From: JABSSA01 sp039984715
GTDB taxonomy: Bacteria; Pseudomonadota; Alphaproteobacteria; Rhodobacterales; Rhodobacteraceae
Direction of reading: 5' to 3'
Assembly (NCBI GenBank): GCA_039984715.1
Contig: JBDWUA010000010.1
Coordinates: 186,001 to 250,000, forward strand
DNA length: 64,000 bases
The stretch's first letter is position 1; the number at the start of each line of letters is the position of its first letter. Shown piece by piece: positions 60,174-64,000 of this stretch. Position numbers and translations under genes: made by a program. The notes beneath the pieces were generated by a model. That model saw only the letters and a list, made by a program, of their open reading frames with translations, did no database searches and was not told where the DNA came from.

Positions 60174-61124
60174 CTATCCTTGCAATTGCGCCCACATGTC
60201 TAGATCGCGTTTGTCGGTCCAGATGCGCGGGTGCCAAATGCCACGAGCCTCATCATAGGCCCGGCTGACGTTGAACGGCAGACAGTGCTCATAGATCGCG
60301 TAGTCCTTGAATTTCGGATCGCATTCTTCGCGCACGGCGTCCCACGCGTCTTTCAGGCTTCCACCCTTCATCGCGACCTTATGGGCAGGGCGATAGGTGC
60401 TTTCGACAAAGTCACGCGTGCTTTCGATTGCACGTTCAACGGCGTCTTTGCCAATCAACGCAGCACCACGACCGGGCGCAATCGCGTCCACATCATAGGC
60501 TTTGATGTTGTCTAGCGTTTGACCCCAATCACCGAAATAACCATCGCCACAATAACATGCGGAATGGTCTTCGACGATGTCACCAGTGAACATAACGTTC
60601 TGATCAGGGACATGAACCACCGCATCACCAGCCGTATGCGCACGACCGACATGTTTGATGTCAACGCGACGTTTGCCCAGATAAACGGTCATGCTGTCGC
60701 TGAATGTGGCCGTTGGATACGTCAGGCCGGGGATGCTTTCGTGGCCTTCAAACAAACGAGGGAAGCGTTGGAATTCACTGTCCCAGTCTTCTTGGCCACG
60801 CTCTACAACCATCGCACGGGCGGCATCAGACATGATGATCTGTTCTGCGCCATAGGCCGAGGCCCCCAGCACACGGACCGCGTGATAATGCGTCAACACA
60901 ACATGGCTGATCGGCTTGTCCGTGACTTCGCGGACCTTTTCGATGACCTTGTTGGCCAAGCGCGGGGTTGCCTGCGCTTCGACGATCATGACGCTGTCGT
61001 CGCCGATGATCACACCAGAGTTTGGATCGCCCTCGGCGGTAAAGGCCCACAGGCCCTCGCCCACTTCGTCAAAGGTGATCTTCTTTTCGGTCATATCCCC
61101 TTGGGATGCGAATGCTTTTGCCAT
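60174..61124 (-). CDS. Metallo-beta-lactamase-fold hydrolase with altered metal motif
   Basis: 316 residues. The fold is recognisable: ITFDEVGEGLWAFTAEGDPN, SGVIIGDDSVMIVEAQATP, the motif region ISHVVLTHYHAVRVLGASAY, GRAHTAGDAVVHVPDQNVMF and TGDIVEDHSACYCGDGYFGD. The first metal motif reads H-Y-H-A-V-R instead of H-x-H-x-D-H, so the second metal site lacks both usual ligands, while the later His and Asp remain. It may bind one metal or act on a different substrate. It lies 11 bases upstream of the FAD monooxygenase gene and 12 bases downstream of fahA. The pairing with aromatic-ring genes suggests a hydrolase step or quinone-related detoxification. Confidence 0.85.
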   Translation of the reverse strand: MAKAFASQGDMTEKKITFDEVGEGLWAFTAEGDPNSGVIIGDDSVMIVEAQATPRLANKVIEKVREVTDKPISHVVLTHYHAVRVLGASAYGAEQIIMSDAARAMVVERGQEDWDSEFQRFPRLFEGHESIPGLTYPTATFSDSMTVYLGKRRVDIKHVGRAHTAGDAVVHVPDQNVMFTGDIVEDHSACYCGDGYFGDWGQTLDNIKAYDVDAIAPGRGAALIGKDAVERAIESTRDFVESTYRPAHKVAMKGGSLKDAWDAVREECDPKFKDYAIYEHCLPFNVSRAYDEARGIWHPRIWTDKRDLDMWAQLQG

Positions 61125-61136
61125 TTTCAGTGTCCT

Positions 61137-62393
61137 TTATGCGGGGAATTTAATTGCGGGCAGGATCGTGCCTGTGCAGGCACCGAACCCAATTTGATAA
61201 CCGTCGCCTTTGGCCGCACCGCGCAGCGTGAGGGTGTCACCGTCTTCGATAAATGTGCGGGTTTCACCGGTGTCGAGCGTGAATGGTTCACGCCCTGCCC
61301 AGCTAAGCTCCATCAATGATCCAAACTCGGATTTTTCAGGACCCGAAATCGTGCCGGACCCCAAAAGATCGCCCGGATTCATGCCACAACCGCCACTTGC
61401 GTGGTGGCACAGTTGTTCGGCGGCGGAATAATACATGCGGCTGTAGTTGGTCTTGGACAGTGACGTTGCTTTGTCCGCGCCTGCGGGCTGCATCAACACC
61501 TCGAGTTCGATGTCGAACAATCCGTCGGTTGTGCTGTTTAGATAGGGCAACAGTTCCTTTTCGCGTGGCGGGGTCGCGGTGCGGAAGGGTTCCAATGCTG
61601 CCGTGGTGACGATCCACGGCGAGATCGATGTGCCAAATGCCTTGCCCTGAAACGGCCCAAGCGGTTGGTATTCCCAGCCTTGAATATCGCGCGCCGACCA
61701 GTCGTTTAGCAGTACATAGCCAAAGATCATCGCATCAGCCTGATCAACCGTAATGGCCGTGCCGCGATCGCAGGATGTGCCCACGATCGCGCCCATTTCC
61801 AGTTCGATGTCCAACCGTTTGGATGGCCCAAACGACGGCATCTCTGCGTCTGGTGCTTTGGACTGCCCATTGGGGCGGTGGATGTCTGTGCCTGATACAA
61901 CAACCGATGACGCGCGGCCATTGTAACCAATCGGAATGTGCAGCCAGTTGGCCGGCAAATCGGGTGATCCGCGCAGGATCGCACCCATATTTTGAGCATG
62001 CTGTTTACCAGCATAAAAGTCGGTGTATTCCGTAACCAGTAATGGCATGTGAAGTTGGGCTGTTTCTAGCGGCACGAGGTGAGGCGCAACAGCGGCCTGA
62101 TCAGATGACCCGTCTGCTAACATCTCTTGCAAACGCGAGCGCAATTTGGCCCAAACCTCTGGGCCCAGTTCCATCACATCGTTCCAGAATGGCAGATCAA
62201 ACGCGGCGTCTTCGTCTAACGCAATCAATCCCGCTTCTTCCAGCGCGGCCATGTCCAAAATTTGATCGCCAATTGCGACGCCGCAACGGGGATCTTCGTC
62301 ACCAACCGAGAATACGCCATACGGCAAGTTGTTCAGGGGAAACGGAGTGTCCGCAGTGTTCGCGCTGGTGACCCAGCTTTTCATCAATGTCAT
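61137..62393 (-). CDS. fahA: Fumarylacetoacetase
   Basis: 418 residues. Final step of homogentisate breakdown: splits fumarylacetoacetate into fumarate and acetoacetate. The N-terminal SH3-like domain begins NNLPYGVFSVGDEDPRCGVA. The catalytic domain has TDFYAGKQHAQNMGAILRGS (catalytic His), IGYNGRASSVVVSGTDIHRP, the metal-binding acidic residues in LDIELEMGAIVG, and LNDWSARDIQGWEYQPLGPF. Length matches the family. It overlaps maiA by 4 bases. Cytoplasmic. Confidence 0.96.
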   Translation of the reverse strand: MTLMKSWVTSANTADTPFPLNNLPYGVFSVGDEDPRCGVAIGDQILDMAALEEAGLIALDEDAAFDLPFWNDVMELGPEVWAKLRSRLQEMLADGSSDQAAVAPHLVPLETAQLHMPLLVTEYTDFYAGKQHAQNMGAILRGSPDLPANWLHIPIGYNGRASSVVVSGTDIHRPNGQSKAPDAEMPSFGPSKRLDIELEMGAIVGTSCDRGTAITVDQADAMIFGYVLLNDWSARDIQGWEYQPLGPFQGKAFGTSISPWIVTTAALEPFRTATPPREKELLPYLNSTTDGLFDIELEVLMQPAGADKATSLSKTNYSRMYYSAAEQLCHHASGGCGMNPGDLLGSGTISGPEKSEFGSLMELSWAGREPFTLDTGETRTFIEDGDTLTLRGAAKGDGYQIGFGACTGTILPAIKFPA

Positions 62394-63031
62394 TGTTGTA
62401 CTTTCGCATCTGGCTGATTGTCAGGGTGCGCATCGGCAAAGGCGGGTTGTTTGAGGCATAGATGCTCAATGCGCGCAATATTCGGGAAATCGTTCAATTC
62501 AACACCCCAACGGCGGGCGTTGTAGACTTGGGCAGTGATACAGATGTCAGCGATATTGGGTGTCGCGCCAAAAGCAAAAGCGTCACTTTTGGGCAGCAGG
62601 GTTTCGACGGCCGCAAAACCCTGCTTCATCCAGTGACACATCCAATCGGTTGCCTGTTCGGGCGTGGCGCCAAACCGCGATTTGAGCTGACCAATCAGGC
62701 GCAAGTTATTCACCGGATGCACATCAAGAGCAATCGTGCCGGCCACGGCCATCACCTTGGCCCGCATTAATGGATCAGCAGGGATCAGTTGCGGATCAGG
62801 CCAAGTGGCATCGATGTAATCCAAGATCGCCATCGATTGCGTCAGCACTGTGCCGTCGTCCAACACCAAGGTTGGCACCCCCTTGCCGGGGTTCAGGTCT
62901 GTATACCCCTCAGCCCGTTGGTCGCCCGCGACAAGATCAACAGGCACCGTTTCATAAACGATGCCTTTGAGGTTCAGCGCAGTTCTGACCCGGTAGGATG
63001 TGGTTGAGCGCCAATAGGAATATAGCTTCAT
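62390..63031 (-). CDS. maiA: Maleylacetoacetate isomerase (zeta glutathione transferase)
   Basis: 213 residues. Glutathione-dependent isomerase turning maleylacetoacetate into fumarylacetoacetate. The N-terminal thioredoxin-like domain begins MKLYSYWRSTTSYRVRTALN, with the S-x-x-S/T-x-R active-site pattern, then PTLVLDDGTVLTQSMAILDY for glutathione. The C-terminal helical domain has DVHPVNNLRLIGQL and the zeta-class block FGATPNIADICITAQVYNAR. It overlaps both neighbours by 4 bases (ATGA), so hmgA, maiA and fahA are tightly coupled. Confidence 0.95.
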   Translation of the reverse strand: MKLYSYWRSTTSYRVRTALNLKGIVYETVPVDLVAGDQRAEGYTDLNPGKGVPTLVLDDGTVLTQSMAILDYIDATWPDPQLIPADPLMRAKVMAVAGTIALDVHPVNNLRLIGQLKSRFGATPEQATDWMCHWMKQGFAAVETLLPKSDAFAFGATPNIADICITAQVYNARRWGVELNDFPNIARIEHLCLKQPAFADAHPDNQPDAKVQQ

Positions 63032-64000
63032 TTTTTACCCGGCGTCCCGTCGAACTTTTTCTCCATGTCCGCCCAGCAATCAATGTAATCATCCTGAAGC
63101 GGTGCTTTGGTGCCCGCAAATTCAGTCAGCTGCTGTGGAAAGCGTGTTTCGAACATGAACGACATGGTATTGTCGAGCTTTTCGGCTTTCAGATCGGCAT
63201 TCGACGCGCCCTCGAACGCATTGCGATCCGGACCATGCGGCAACATCATGTTGTGCAGGCTGACCCCACCGGGAATGAACCCTTTGGGTTTCGCATCGTA
63301 CTGGCCGTAAATGTTGCCCATCAATTCGGACATGATGTTCTTGTGATACCACGGTGGGCGGAACGTATCCTCGGCCACCATCCAGCGTTCACGGAACAGA
63401 ACGAAATCGATATTGGCCGTACCCGGTTGACCCGATGGCGCGGTCAAAACCGTAAAGATGGAAGGATCGGGGTGGTCAAACAGGATCGCACCGACAGGGC
63501 AGTACGTGCGTAGATCATATTTCACAGGTGCATAGTTTCCGTGCCATGCAACCACATCCAGTGGGGACTGACCGATTTTGGTTTCGTGAAACTCACCGCA
63601 CCACTTAACGATCACTGTGGACGGGACTTCGCGATCCTCATAGGCTGCGACGGGTGCCTTGAAATCACGTGGGTTCGCCATGCAATTTGCCCCAATCGGG
63701 CCACGGCCGGGCAGTTCGAATTTCTGACCATAGTTCTCGCAAACAAATCCGCGACACGGACCTTCCAGCACCTCAACACGGTAAACCAATCCACGCGGAA
63801 TGATCGCGATTTCCTGTGGTTCAACGTCAATGATCCCCAACTCGGTTGAGAACCGCAAGCGGCCCTCTTGCGGGACAACCAACAACTCGCTGTCCGCCGA
63901 AAAGAAGTATTCATCAACCATGCTCTCTGTGACCAGATAAACATGACATGCCATGCCAACTTGCGTGTGCACATCACCTGCCGTTGTCATTGTGTGCATA
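63028..64000 (-). CDS. hmgA: Homogentisate 1,2-dioxygenase, C-terminal part (cut by window edge)
   Basis: 324 visible residues of a protein of about 450; the N-terminal 120-130 lie beyond the right edge, so the ATG at 63999 is only an internal Met. The iron ligands of the family are present: His in TFRPPWYHKNIMSELMGNIY (with the nearby Glu of S-E-L-M-G) and His in SLHNMMLPHGPDRNAFEGA. It also shows LRFSTELGIIDVEPQEIAII and WHGNYAPVKYDLRTYCPVGA. It opens the homogentisate ring to maleylacetoacetate. First visible gene of the cluster that continues with maiA and fahA; the promoter is outside the window. Confidence 0.96.
   Translation of the reverse strand, partial: MHTMTTAGDVHTQVGMACHVYLVTESMVDEYFFSADSELLVVPQEGRLRFSTELGIIDVEPQEIAIIPRGLVYRVEVLEGPCRGFVCENYGQKFELPGRGPIGANCMANPRDFKAPVAAYEDREVPSTVIVKWCGEFHETKIGQSPLDVVAWHGNYAPVKYDLRTYCPVGAILFDHPDPSIFTVLTAPSGQPGTANIDFVLFRERWMVAEDTFRPPWYHKNIMSELMGNIYGQYDAKPKGFIPGGVSLHNMMLPHGPDRNAFEGASNADLKAEKLDNTMSFMFETRFPQQLTEFAGTKAPLQDDYIDCWADMEKKFDGTPGKK

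Noticed and set aside
1..64000. tRNA, rRNA, CRISPR arrays, riboswitches, phage genes, complete insertion sequences, defence systems
   Set aside because: Looked for by eye and none was seen. Short or unusual RNA genes could still be missed without a covariance-model search.

Overview
The window looks like chromosomal DNA of an alphaproteobacterium of the Rhodobacterales (Roseobacter-type). The reasons are the soxBDAG sarcosine oxidase operon, the nirK/norCBQD-nnrS partial denitrification island in its typical alphaproteobacterial order, several TRAP and peptide-type ABC uptake systems, and the homogentisate cluster with its DUF2783 and metallo-hydrolase companions. Nearly all of it is well-packed coding DNA. 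I saw no rRNA, tRNA, CRISPR array, phage or intact insertion sequence.

Layout. Positions 1-7902 (minus strand) carry glutamate dehydrogenase, then soxB-soxD-soxA-soxG, a small exported protein, and the 5' part of dnaG running off the left edge. Positions 8295-10839 (plus) are a three-gene TadG/TadE set of pilus-associated pseudopilin-like proteins. Positions 11382-20800 form a catabolic locus. A Tat-exported TRAP binding protein, both TRAP membrane subunits, an IclR regulator, a 2-oxoglutarate/Fe(II) oxygenase and a 3-hydroxyisobutyrate-dehydrogenase-type enzyme lie on the minus strand. A GMC oxidoreductase and a class III aminotransferase are divergent. An IclR-like palindrome sits in the shared intergenic region. 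A zinc alcohol dehydrogenase and a sulfatase-family hydrolase follow. Positions 24196-27991 hold a periplasmic binding protein gene overlapping a PAS-GGDEF-EAL sensor gene.

Positions 28590-39251 are the nitrite/NO respiration island: norCBQD plus three small membrane or accessory proteins and nnrS (minus), a DUF1858 protein, a CRP/FNR regulator of the NnrR/Dnr kind, pseudoazurin, nirK, nirV and a HemG-like flavodoxin. Two nearly identical TTG-N8-CAA boxes lie about 60-80 bases before norC and pseudoazurin. Nitrite would be reduced to NO by NirK, fed by pseudoazurin, and NO to N2O by NorCB. No nosZ or nitrate reductase is in the window.

Positions 39442-53092 are one compact minus-strand operon of about 13.6 kb with mostly 1-11 base spacing or 4-8 base overlaps. 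It holds an XRE-cupin regulator, a complete peptide-type ABC transporter, a GAF protein, HyuA, two different HyuB paralogues, a zinc-free quinone-oxidoreductase-like protein and an M24 peptidase. This is the least explained system here, and its regulator gene carries two TTTTAG-N5-CTAAAA-type palindromes and a probable leaderless promoter. Positions 53180-53666 hold apparent gene remnants. Next come an RND efflux pair (53747-57948), a long imperfect hairpin (58200-58290), and the homogentisate pathway cluster (58358-64000), whose hmgA runs off the right edge.

I could not run any database search. Functions are assigned from motifs, length and context; promoters and operators are read by eye.
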